From Salibacteraceae bacterium (GTDB taxonomy: Bacteria; Bacteroidota; Bacteroidia; Flavobacteriales_G; Salibacteraceae): 9,492 bases of DNA. The stretch spans positions 1 through 9,492 of the forward strand of contig JALRDM010000396.1 in NCBI GenBank assembly GCA_023262195.1. Reading direction: 5' to 3'. The notes beneath the pieces were generated by a model. That model was not told where the DNA came from, searched no databases, and saw nothing but the letters and a program-made list of their open reading frames with translations. Within the stretch, counting starts at the first letter, position 1. The number at the start of each line of letters is the position of its first letter. Below, piece after piece: positions 1 to 6,699 of the stretch. The position numbers were made by a program, and so were the translations under genes.

Positions 1-433
1 AGCCTTGGTCACTTTCACTAATTTCTCTGCGCGTTTGCATCAAAAGCAACTGTGACTTGCTAGGCTCACCGTTTCCACCTGTAAATTCCCAATTGCCGTC
101 TTCAATTACATCCCTTGTATATGCATCGCGATTTATGGTGGTATCTTCTGGAAAGGAACTGATCTCTGTGAATTCATACCCCCCCGCACGATCAAAAACA
201 TATACAAGTGAATAATCTATTGAAGTAATCAATGTGTCATTCACAGTAGATTTAAGCACTCCATTCTGAAACCCTTGAGTCGATTGGTTGGTTGCTGAAG
301 ACATCTCATACAAATCCCAAGTACCCGTCAATCGAGCTTTGCGTGATATCAGGCTAATTGCTGGATCTTCTTCTCCCTTCTGACATCCTAAAAAGGACAA
401 CAGGATAATAATGTATGTCAGTGCCAACCTCAT
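1..433 (-). CDS. Lipocalin-like lipoprotein, probably surface-exposed (partial, C-terminus cut by left edge)
   Basis: The gene starts with ATG at 433-431 and runs off the left edge after about 144 codons, so the C-terminus is missing. The first 16 residues are a short lipoprotein signal peptide (MRLALTYIIILLSFLG) ending at Cys17; the lipobox F-L-G-C is slightly atypical at -3. The mature start C-QKGEED resembles the Lys plus acidic export signal that sends Bacteroidota lipoproteins to the cell surface. Downstream, a GTW motif (ARLTGTWDLYEM, about residues 34-45) and a second G-x-W strand (DGNWEFTGG, about 119-127) fit the lipocalin-like beta-barrel lipoproteins common in this phylum. The ATG overlaps the stop codon of the outer-membrane barrel gene (ATGA, 433-430), so the two are probably translationally coupled. 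Lipoprotein status is well supported, the lipocalin-like fold moderately, and ligand and function are unknown. Confidence 0.8.
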   Translation of the reverse strand, partial: MRLALTYIIILLSFLGCQKGEEDPAISLISRKARLTGTWDLYEMSSATNQSTQGFQNGVLKSTVNDTLITSIDYSLVYVFDRAGGYEFTEISSFPEDTTINRDAYTRDVIEDGNWEFTGGNGEPSKSQLLLMQTRREISESDQG

Positions 434-1263
434 ATATCAAAGAAATAACTGACTGTGAACTGTACCATAGGATCAACACCAAAGTTGGTTATAGAACTGC
501 GCGAACTGCTTAAAACTCGAGTTGTTTTGGCGACACCGCTTGTAGGGTCTGATTGGATAACTTCTTGTCTGTCACCCCCCGTTACCATGTAGTTAACACC
601 TAAACCATACTCCATTCCTAGAGCCAATCGCTTGACTAAAAAGTAGTTAAACCCTAAACCAACGTGAGCTCCCAAATTAAAGCCACCATCTTCCGTTATT
701 GTCCTGTTAATGGTACCAACGCCTGTTGTGTCTGTAATACTGGTATTCGAGCCAGCTCTGAATTGGCCAATTGTACCAACCTCGCCTTCAAGCAAAATAT
801 ATGGATCGAGCCGCTCTGTACCCTTTAAGTGAAATTCTATTGCTGGTCTGAAACTTATGCTTGCTTGACGCGCTGAAGAATCAGTTTCCACTAAATCTTT
901 ACCCACACTGTCCGTAGATAACTGCCTTACACTTATAATGGAAGGAGCAAGACCAAAGCGCAAGGTGATCAAGTCGCTTGAAACGTATCTTACTATTACG
1001 GAGCTTGCGCCTCTCGAATCAAGTCGAGGCGATGCAGAAATGTTGTTGATCAATCCAGTCAAATTTGCTGTGGCCCCTAAATCGCCTTTGCTTGCGAGAA
1101 ATTTTGGTGCTAAATAAGGTTCAATGATGTTGGTATCCGTTGAGTTTTGACCATATCCGCAAAGTGACATGGTGAAAGTCAGCAATAAAGTGGTAAACGC
1201 AAGTGACCTCATAATTCTGTTTGCAGCCAAACGTTCAAGCTTCATATTTATTTTAGTCATCAT
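430..1263 (-). CDS. Outer-membrane beta-barrel protein
   Basis: This 277-residue protein carries a signal peptide that begins in practice at Met18 (MRSLAFTTLLL...) with a likely signal-peptidase I cut at GYG|QN near residue 38. The body is rich in alternating polar/hydrophobic strands with glycine and aromatic residues, for example around 153-165, 195-209 and 213-226. It ends in a strand (VQFTVSYFFDI) like the last strand of small outer-membrane barrels. Long Ser/Thr/Asp-rich stretches (about 115-133, 170-192, 229-260) look like surface loops. The start is ambiguous. ATG at 1263 overlaps the pcm stop (ATGA) and favours coupled translation, whereas ATG at 1212 gives a conventional signal peptide. 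The gene also overlaps the downstream lipoprotein gene by ATGA. Specific function is not recognisable; a structural or porin-like role, or partnership with the lipoprotein, is inference. Confidence 0.82.
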   Translation of the reverse strand: MMTKINMKLERLAANRIMRSLAFTTLLLTFTMSLCGYGQNSTDTNIIEPYLAPKFLASKGDLGATANLTGLINNISASPRLDSRGASSVIVRYVSSDLITLRFGLAPSIISVRQLSTDSVGKDLVETDSSARQASISFRPAIEFHLKGTERLDPYILLEGEVGTIGQFRAGSNTSITDTTGVGTINRTITEDGGFNLGAHVGLGFNYFLVKRLALGMEYGLGVNYMVTGGDRQEVIQSDPTSGVAKTTRVLSSSRSSITNFGVDPMVQFTVSYFFDI

Positions 1264-1916
1264 ACGGCAGAATCTGTATTGTCAAGCATGGGAACAAATT
1301 GAAACGACCCATGTTCGGCAATTTCAAATTCATTTTCCGATTTTTTATCCAAAGTCAGCATGGTTTGAACCCCGTTGATTTCTCCTACAGGTATAACCAT
1401 TCGTCCTCCTACTTTTAACTGTTTCTTCAATTCTTCAGGGATTCTAGGTGCGCCACAAGTAATTAGAATCTTATCAAACGGAGCAAAAGCTGGACGCCCA
1501 GCATACCCATCGCCATAAAAACAGCGCGCTTTGTAACCAAATTGATCAAGCAAGTGACTAGACTTTTCGTACAGCACTCGCTGCCGCTCAATTGTAAAAA
1601 CCTTTAGACCTAGTTCACACAAAACAGCAGTCTGGTAGCCGCTGCCGGTTCCTATTTCGAGCACTTTCTCTCTTTTCTTTGGCAACAGCAGCTCTGTTTG
1701 CTTGGCTACGGTGTAAGGTTGTGAAATGGTTTGACCTGACCCAATTGGAAAAGCCTTATCCTCATACGCATGCTTCAGAAAAACGGTGTCGAAACAGAAT
1801 AGGTGCCGTGGAATCTTGCCAATGGCATCCAATACATTTTCATCTGTAATATTTTTTTGCCTTAGCTCCTCAACGAGCAGCTTCCTCAAACCTTGGTGTC
1901 GAAAACTATCTTCCAT
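1260..1916 (-). CDS. pcm: Protein-L-isoaspartate O-methyltransferase
   Basis: The 218-residue cytoplasmic enzyme transfers a methyl group from S-adenosylmethionine to the alpha-carboxyl of abnormal L-isoaspartyl residues, which starts repair of aged proteins. Length is normal for the family. The PCMT signature GSGQTISQPY is at 59-68, SAM-binding motif I LEIGTGSGYQ at 86-95, an acidic residue after the next strand (FTIER, Glu110), GDGYAG at 135-140, and the post-motif region FDKILITCGAPRIPEEL at 147-163, followed by the GGRMVIPVG strand at 170-178. The ATG at 1916 is the natural start because the upstream sequence gives no better one. It is the first gene of an ATGA-coupled chain into a barrel protein and a lipoprotein, unusual company for a housekeeping repair enzyme. 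No Shine-Dalgarno sequence is visible. Confidence 0.96.
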   Translation of the reverse strand: MEDSFRHQGLRKLLVEELRQKNITDENVLDAIGKIPRHLFCFDTVFLKHAYEDKAFPIGSGQTISQPYTVAKQTELLLPKKREKVLEIGTGSGYQTAVLCELGLKVFTIERQRVLYEKSSHLLDQFGYKARCFYGDGYAGRPAFAPFDKILITCGAPRIPEELKKQLKVGGRMVIPVGEINGVQTMLTLDKKSENEFEIAEHGSFQFVPMLDNTDSAV

Positions 1917-2020
1917 TCGGGGCCGAAAATATCCATTTCGACAATCGGGTGTTTAATGAATCATAAACAACCTTGAGTAGCAGGCACAATAACGCCTCAC
2001 ATTTGCTTCAATATTCAAAT
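1917..2020. promoter_or_regulatory. Divergent intergenic region between pcm and the sugar oxidoreductase gene
   Basis: This 104-bp gap must hold the promoters of both the leftward pcm operon and the rightward oxidoreductase unit. It contains a dyad, TGTTTA-N8-TAAACA. For the plus direction there is a weak Bacteroidota-type candidate: TTG at 1973-1975 and CACATTTG at 1998-2005 (compare TAnnTTTG), separated by 22 bp. It would give a very short leader before the ATG at 2021. I could not find a good -33/-7 pair for the pcm direction. That promoters lie here follows from gene layout; their exact positions are not established. Confidence 0.5.
1950..1969. repeat. 20-bp dyad TGTTTA-N8-TAAACA, candidate operator
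   Basis: The two 6-bp arms are perfect reverse complements around an 8-bp spacer (ATGAATCA). An overlapping smaller palindrome, ATGA-A-TCAT, lies at 1956-1964. The dyad is 33 bp from the pcm start and 51 bp from the oxidoreductase start, so one dimeric regulator could act on both. An 8-bp spacer between 6-bp arms suits a helix-turn-helix dimer, but the region is AT-rich and a chance match is possible. Confidence 0.3.
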
Positions 2021-3016
2021 ATGTCAAAGATTAGACTTGGAGTTTTAGGTGCGGGACATCTTGGTAAGATTCACATCAGATTAGCTCAACAATTACAGAG
2101 TGAATTTGAGTTGGTGGGATTTTTCGATCCTGATGAGGCAAAGGTTAAGGAGGTGCGTGAAGAATTTGGGATAACACCTTTTCCAGATATGAAGTCGCTC
2201 ATAGACCAGTGTGACGCGATAGATATTGTTACACCTACTCTTTCACACTTTGACTGCGCTCAATATTCGCTGCGCAATCAGAAGCATCTCTTCATTGAAA
2301 AGCCACTCACCAATACCGTAGAGGAGGCAAAAAAACTACTTGACTTAGCTCATGAAGCCAAGGTAACCGTACAGGTTGGCCATGTGGAGCGGTTCAATCC
2401 GGCCTTCATCGCAGCACAACCTTCATTTGATAAGGTAATGTTTGTAGAAACACACCGATTGGCCGAATACAACCCTAGAGGCACGGATGTATCCGTGGTG
2501 CTTGACCTTATGATACACGATATTGATATTGTTTTAAATGTAGTTGGTGCCAATCTTAGAAAGACCAGTGCCAGTGGTGTAGCGGTTATTAGTGATACAC
2601 CTGACATCTGCAATGCAAGGCTAGAATTTGAAAATGGATGCGTGGCGAATTTGACTGCAAGCAGGATTTCTTTGAAAAACATGAGAAGGTCACGCTTTTT
2701 TCAGAAAAACGCTTACATCACGGTTGATTTCATGGAACGTAAAGCTGATGTTGTAAAAATTCAAGATCCGGATCCTACAAACCCGTTTGGGGTTATAATC
2801 AAACCAGGTGAAAACAAGGAGCCCAAACAGTTGGTTTTTGATTCTCCCAATATCTCCGAATCCAATGCCATTTTAGAAGAGTTGAGATCATTCGCCCACA
2901 GCATTAATACCAGAGAAAAGCCAATTGTATCCGCAGAAGATGGTTTTAATGCTATGTCCGTAGCACAGCAGATTTTAGACCAACTTGAGTTCAGTAATTC
3001 TATTTTCGCGCGCTAA
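2021..3016 (+). CDS. Gfo/Idh/MocA-family NAD(P)-dependent oxidoreductase, UDP-GlcNAc 3-dehydrogenase-like
   Basis: I choose ATG at 2021, giving 331 residues (MSKIRLGVLGAGHLG...), because the Rossmann strand then begins at residue 4. An upstream in-frame TTG at 1973 would add 16 residues unlike the family. The dinucleotide-binding loop GVLGAGHLG is at 7-15, and an acidic residue after the second strand (FFDPD, Asp36) suggests NAD. The family motif EKP is at 93-95 with the probable catalytic lysine, GHVERFNPA at 120-128 and HDIDIV at 166-171. The GH-x-ERFNP form recalls GnnA-type UDP-N-acetylglucosamine 3-dehydrogenases, which make the 3-keto sugar for diamino-sugar lipid A. No partner aminotransferase (GnnB-like) is in the window, so that substrate is an inference. 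The gene precedes a lipoprotein and a glycan-initiating transferase, which supports a sugar-nucleotide role. Confidence 0.87.
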   Translation: MSKIRLGVLGAGHLGKIHIRLAQQLQSEFELVGFFDPDEAKVKEVREEFGITPFPDMKSLIDQCDAIDIVTPTLSHFDCAQYSLRNQKHLFIEKPLTNTVEEAKKLLDLAHEAKVTVQVGHVERFNPAFIAAQPSFDKVMFVETHRLAEYNPRGTDVSVVLDLMIHDIDIVLNVVGANLRKTSASGVAVISDTPDICNARLEFENGCVANLTASRISLKNMRRSRFFQKNAYITVDFMERKADVVKIQDPDPTNPFGVIIKPGENKEPKQLVFDSPNISESNAILEELRSFAHSINTREKPIVSAEDGFNAMSVAQQILDQLEFSNSIFAR

Positions 3017-3070
3017 CAAAAAATCTTTAGCAATAAAGCTGAACATAGCTCGTTTTTCGTAGACCTACTA

Positions 3071-3988
3071 ATGACCATTTTATTGATTCGAAAGATCTCG
3101 CGCCTTTATTGTGTATTAATGCTTGCTTTTGCTGCTTTGAGTTGTGACTCCATCGACATTTTTGATGAACGACCGGCATACTTGCAAATCGATTCGTTTG
3201 TACTCGCTGATAACCCTAATGCTGATGAGGGCTCCCTCAACCACAACATTGTAGATGCGTGGGTTTTCATCGATGATGAGATGATTGGAGTTTTTGAACT
3301 TCCGGCAACCATTCCCATTCTTGAAACAGGAAACAGAAAGCTCACCGTTGGTCCTGGCATCTTAAATAGCACCATATCGAGCATGAGGGAGAACTATCCG
3401 TTTTACACGGCATATGAAGATGATAATTTCAATCTCACTCCTGGGGAAACCGTAAATCTAACACCTGTGAGCACCTATAGAGATGATGGTGAAGTGTATA
3501 CTTATGTGTTGATCGAAGATTTTGAAACAAGTGTGGTGACCACTGATAGCTTTGGGTCGAGTCAAGTGCCGCTTGAGGTAACTGAAGACCCTGCCGAAGT
3601 ATTCGAAGGGGATGGGTCCGGTATCATGCGATTAGACGCTAATACTTCTACCGCACGTTTCAGAACACCAAGCTATGTTTTTCCTAGAGGTGGCAAACCA
3701 TCCTTTGTAGAAATTGACTTTTACTCTGATTTTTCTTTTACGGTGGGTGTGCGCGTGAATAATGATCGCATACAAAATGAAGTTATCGATTACCTCACCC
3801 TAAGGCCCACAACTGATTCGGGTGAATCACCATGGAAAAAGGCCTACATCGATATATCCACCATCACAAATGACTCACCCAACGCAATAGACTACTTCGT
3901 TTATTTCGATGCATTGGTAGCAGACCCAAGTCAAAGAAAAGAAGGTGTGATAATCGTGGATAATATAAAGTTCATCCATCAGCGATGA
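3071..3988 (+). CDS. Envelope lipoprotein with PEGA-like segment and C-terminal beta-sandwich domain
   Basis: This 305-residue protein begins with a lipoprotein signal peptide: basic start, hydrophobic core VLMLAFAAL and lipid-anchored Cys25 (A-L-S-C). Residues about 62-95 (DAWVFIDDEMIGVFELPATI...ETGNRKLTV) resemble a PEGA-type beta repeat, judged by eye. Residues about 146-303 (LIEDFET..., GSGIMRLDA, FVEIDFYSD, PWKKAYIDIS, GVIIVDNIKF) look like a jelly-roll beta-sandwich of the carbohydrate-binding-module kind. It therefore probably sits in the periplasm or outer membrane and may bind a glycan or envelope component; no catalytic motif is visible. It starts 54 bp after the oxidoreductase, and its TGA overlaps the ATG of the glycosylphosphotransferase gene, which argues for a linked role. 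No named family is recognised with confidence. Confidence 0.82.
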   Translation: MTILLIRKISRLYCVLMLAFAALSCDSIDIFDERPAYLQIDSFVLADNPNADEGSLNHNIVDAWVFIDDEMIGVFELPATIPILETGNRKLTVGPGILNSTISSMRENYPFYTAYEDDNFNLTPGETVNLTPVSTYRDDGEVYTYVLIEDFETSVVTTDSFGSSQVPLEVTEDPAEVFEGDGSGIMRLDANTSTARFRTPSYVFPRGGKPSFVEIDFYSDFSFTVGVRVNNDRIQNEVIDYLTLRPTTDSGESPWKKAYIDISTITNDSPNAIDYFVYFDALVADPSQRKEGVIIVDNIKFIHQR

Positions 3989-5400
3989 ATAGATGGCTTC
4001 AGCGCATAAAGTACATTGTAAGTGACGCCATAAGTGCCTCACTAGCCTACGCTGCGGTTTTCACCTTTCGAAAAGTAGTGATTGAGTCACAAACGATTGG
4101 CGAAAACTGGGCAGAAGTTTATCACTCAAAATTTTGGTTTAGTTTACTCGCTATTGTTGGCTTTTGGCTTACCCTTTATACCCTAACCGGACAGTACAAA
4201 AGCATTTACAGAAGATCCAGGCTAAAAGAGTTCGTACAAACATTTTCTTTGAGCTTATTTGGGTCGGTATTCTTGTTTTTCTCCATCATACTTGATGATT
4301 ACATAGAAAACTACAAAAATTATTACTTGACCTTTTCTATTCTGTTTGGTTCGCATTTCTTTCTAACTGCTACAGGCCGAGTGATTTTGTCTACGATCAC
4401 CGCCCGTAAAATTCATAGTAGAAAGCTCGGGTTTAACACTCTAATGATTGGAAGCAACGAAAATGCACTACGACTTTATGAGGAGCTTAATTCTCAAAGA
4501 AAGAGTTCGGGTTTTAAATTCATTGGTTTCGTTCACATAAATGGTGGAAAAGACCACGCGTTGCATGGAGTGCTGGAGCATCTTGGTCATTTGCGTGAAA
4601 TTGATTCTGTCATTGAAAAATATAAGGTTGAAGATGCCATCATTGCGCTTGAAAGTAATGAGCACGATAAGATTGGACAGATTTTAAATGCGCTTGACGG
4701 GAGTAAAGTGAATGTCAAAATCATACCTAAGATGTATGACATTATGAGCGGAAGGGTGCGTATGTCTTCCATATTTGGAGCACCGCTGATCGACATTAAT
4801 CAGGAAATCATGCCTGAGTGGCAGCAAAATGTAAAGCGCTTAATGGATATCGTCTTGTCATTTTTCGCGCTCCTCCTTTTATCACCAGTATATTTGATCG
4901 TGGGGCTTATTGTAAAGCTTACCTCAAAAGGCCCAATCATTTACAGCCACGAGAGGATAGGAATTTATTCTAAGCCTTTCACTATTTACAAATTTCGATC
5001 GATGCGTGTAGATGCTGAAAAGCATGGTCCTGCCCTATCAAGCGAAGACGATGATCGAATTACTCCTTTTGGCAAATTTCTTAGGCGATCACGGTTGGAT
5101 GAAATCCCTCAGTTTTACAACGTGTTGGTGGGTGACATGAGCTTGGTGGGCCCAAGGCCCGAACGGCAGTTTTATATTGATAAAATCATCGAAAAAGCTC
5201 CACATTACAAACACCTACAGAAAGTGCGCCCAGGTATCACCTCTTGGGGACAAGTAAAATTTGGATATGCCGAGAACGTGGATGAGATGATTGAGCGACT
5301 AAAGTTTGACATCCTTTATATTGAAAACATGTCCCTCCTTGTGGATATGAAAATCTTAATACACACTATCCTTATTGTGCTGCAAGGGCGCGGTAAGTAA
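3985..5400 (+). CDS. Polyprenyl glycosylphosphotransferase (exopolysaccharide/O-antigen initiating sugar transferase)
   Basis: The 471-residue inner-membrane enzyme moves a sugar-1-phosphate from a nucleotide sugar to undecaprenyl phosphate, the first step of a surface glycan. It has the large WbaP/WcaJ-like layout: N-terminal membrane helices (about 12-28, 51-68, 86-104, 115-135), a cytosolic Rossmann-like CoA-binding-3 region (about 150-270, starting NTLMIGSNE), then a re-entrant hydrophobic helix with its proline (KRLMDIVLSFF... to Pro301). The catalytic domain follows, with KFRSM at 336-340, the Asp-Glu pair in RLDEIPQ (Asp372, Glu373) and SLVGPRPE at 386-393. All core motifs are intact and length is normal. 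The ATG overlaps the upstream lipoprotein stop (ATGA, 3985-3988). It ends 10 bp from the convergent dinB stop. Sugar specificity cannot be read from the sequence. Confidence 0.94.
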   Translation: MNRWLQRIKYIVSDAISASLAYAAVFTFRKVVIESQTIGENWAEVYHSKFWFSLLAIVGFWLTLYTLTGQYKSIYRRSRLKEFVQTFSLSLFGSVFLFFSIILDDYIENYKNYYLTFSILFGSHFFLTATGRVILSTITARKIHSRKLGFNTLMIGSNENALRLYEELNSQRKSSGFKFIGFVHINGGKDHALHGVLEHLGHLREIDSVIEKYKVEDAIIALESNEHDKIGQILNALDGSKVNVKIIPKMYDIMSGRVRMSSIFGAPLIDINQEIMPEWQQNVKRLMDIVLSFFALLLLSPVYLIVGLIVKLTSKGPIIYSHERIGIYSKPFTIYKFRSMRVDAEKHGPALSSEDDDRITPFGKFLRRSRLDEIPQFYNVLVGDMSLVGPRPERQFYIDKIIEKAPHYKHLQKVRPGITSWGQVKFGYAENVDEMIERLKFDILYIENMSLLVDMKILIHTILIVLQGRGK

Positions 5401-5410
5401 GCATATTTAT

Positions 5411-6625
5411 TTAGGCCCGCCTATTTGCCAACAGCAAAGGCGCTTTACCATTGAATGGATTACTTCTACTGATCGTTCGTGCGCCAATACCTGAAGCACG
5501 CAATACTGCACGGTCACCAAAGCGTTCTCTAATGCTATCCATTGCTTGATAAAGGTTGATATACTCTTCAGTGTCTTCAAAGAGATTGATTTGATATCCC
5601 CCGCCTACGAGATGACTATAACGCACCCCTATTAACCGCACCAGCAGCCTCCGTTTATAGACTTTTTCAAACAACTCCATAACCTTAGCAATGAGTATAT
5701 GATCTGCAGAAGTGTAAGGAATACGGCACTGCAGTGTTTGTGTTTGAAAATCGGAGTAGCGGATTTTGACGGTGACACAAGCCGTAAGTTTTTTGCCTCG
5801 CCTAAGCTGAAAAGCTAAATTCTCAGCCATAGCTAGCATTATACCTTTTAACTTATTGATGTCTGTAGTATCCCTATCAAATGTGCGCTCAGTGCTGATA
5901 CTCTTGCGCTCGTTAAAGGCTATTACAGGGGTTGCGTCAATACCATTCGCTTTTTTCCAGAGTGTGCGGCCATGCTGACCAAGTACATTCTCCATCAAAT
6001 CCATGGGCATATCTTGCACTGTCTTTATTTGCTTAATGCCCAAATTGCGTAGCGTTTGGTAGGTCTTCGCTCCTACCATTGGGATCTTTCTTACCGAAAG
6101 TGGAGCTAAGAAATTCTTTTCATACCCATGAGCGATCTCCAATTGATTATTCGGCTTTGCCTCACCTGTAGCCACCTTAGAAACTGTTTTGTTTATTGAC
6201 AACCCAAACGAATTGGGTAATCCAGTCTCTCGAATAATTTTCTGCCGAACCTCACTTGCCAATTTAGCGCACCCAAAAAACCGATCCAACCCAGTCATGT
6301 CTGCATAAAACTCATCGATGGATGACTTCTCAAATAGCGGCACTTCTTCTTTTATGATCTCCGTGACCATATCCGAATATTTCGAATACGTCATGCTGTT
6401 CCCTTTGATCACTACAGCCTCTGGACACAACTCTCTTGCCATCTTCATGGGCATGGCCGAATGGATGCCAAAAGCACGTGCTTCATAACTGCAAGAGGCC
6501 ACTACTCCCCTATCCGTAGTGCCTCCGATAAGTACAGGCTTCCCGTTGAGTCGAGAATCGATCAACCGCTCTACCGACACAAAGAATGAGTCTAAATCGA
6601 GATGTAATATGTGTTTTTTGTCCAC
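5411..6625 (-). CDS. dinB: DNA polymerase IV (Y-family translesion polymerase)
   Basis: The 404-residue enzyme copies past damaged bases with low fidelity. Palm carboxylates are visible as Asp10 in HLDLDSFF and Asp104-Glu105 in SSIDEFY. Phe15 is the likely steric gate against ribonucleotides. SYEARAFGIHSAMP at 46-59 is the characteristic finger motif. Helix-hairpin-helix region LSVRKIPMVGAKTYQTL is near 176-192, and the little-finger domain covers about 240-345. YQINLFED (344-351) contains a Q-x-x-L-F motif that fits binding to the sliding clamp; it lies about 55 residues before the C-terminus, not at the extreme end as in Escherichia coli Pol IV. The start codon is GTG (6625-6623): an in-frame TAA lies just upstream (6639-6637), so no earlier start is possible. 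Length is slightly longer than E. coli DinB. Confidence 0.96.
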   Translation of the reverse strand: MDKKHILHLDLDSFFVSVERLIDSRLNGKPVLIGGTTDRGVVASCSYEARAFGIHSAMPMKMARELCPEAVVIKGNSMTYSKYSDMVTEIIKEEVPLFEKSSIDEFYADMTGLDRFFGCAKLASEVRQKIIRETGLPNSFGLSINKTVSKVATGEAKPNNQLEIAHGYEKNFLAPLSVRKIPMVGAKTYQTLRNLGIKQIKTVQDMPMDLMENVLGQHGRTLWKKANGIDATPVIAFNERKSISTERTFDRDTTDINKLKGIMLAMAENLAFQLRRGKKLTACVTVKIRYSDFQTQTLQCRIPYTSADHILIAKVMELFEKVYKRRLLVRLIGVRYSHLVGGGYQINLFEDTEEYINLYQAMDSIRERFGDRAVLRASGIGARTISRSNPFNGKAPLLLANRRA

Positions 6626-6699
6626 GTCTTGCCGAGATTACTTAGCAAGGCGAAAGGTAAAAATTAGATTACTTAAATTTTTAGTATTCTATATTTTTA
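6626..6699 (-). promoter_or_regulatory. dinB upstream region with paired 10-bp direct repeats
   Basis: This AT-rich 74-bp gap separates the radical SAM stop from the dinB start. Read toward dinB, it holds TAAGTAATCT at 6675-6666 and again at 6644-6635. The copies are perfect and 31 bp apart start to start, about three helical turns, so they would lie on the same face of the DNA. The proximal copy ends 9 bp before the GTG codon. I see no textbook LexA box and no clear -33/-7 promoter. The repeats are seen directly; a regulatory role is inference. Confidence 0.4.

Noticed and set aside
1916..1927. TTCGG-GG-CCGAA inverted repeat at the pcm start codon
   Set aside because: Five-base arms with a 2-base spacer cannot form a stable hairpin, and a chance match is likely.
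1973..2020. TTG-initiated 16-residue extension of the sugar oxidoreductase
   Set aside because: The added residues are unlike the family N-terminus, and ATG at 2021 puts the Rossmann strand directly at the start.
2350..2682. Antisense open frame of 110 codons inside the oxidoreductase gene
   Set aside because: It lies wholly within a well-supported gene on the opposite strand and shows no recognisable protein features.
3025..3057. Possible terminator after the oxidoreductase: CTTTA-GCAA-TAAAG and AGCT repeats followed by TTTTT
   Set aside because: The stems are only 4-5 bp and AT-rich, and the next gene is on the same strand 54 bp away, so readthrough is more likely.
2021..5400. Full capsule or O-antigen biosynthesis cluster
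   Set aside because: Only one initiating transferase and one sugar oxidoreductase are present; there is no flippase, polymerase or further glycosyltransferase in the window.
5412..5423. TAGGC-CC-GCCTA inverted repeat at the dinB 3' end
   Set aside because: The loop is too small for a hairpin and there is no T-run, so it is not a credible terminator.
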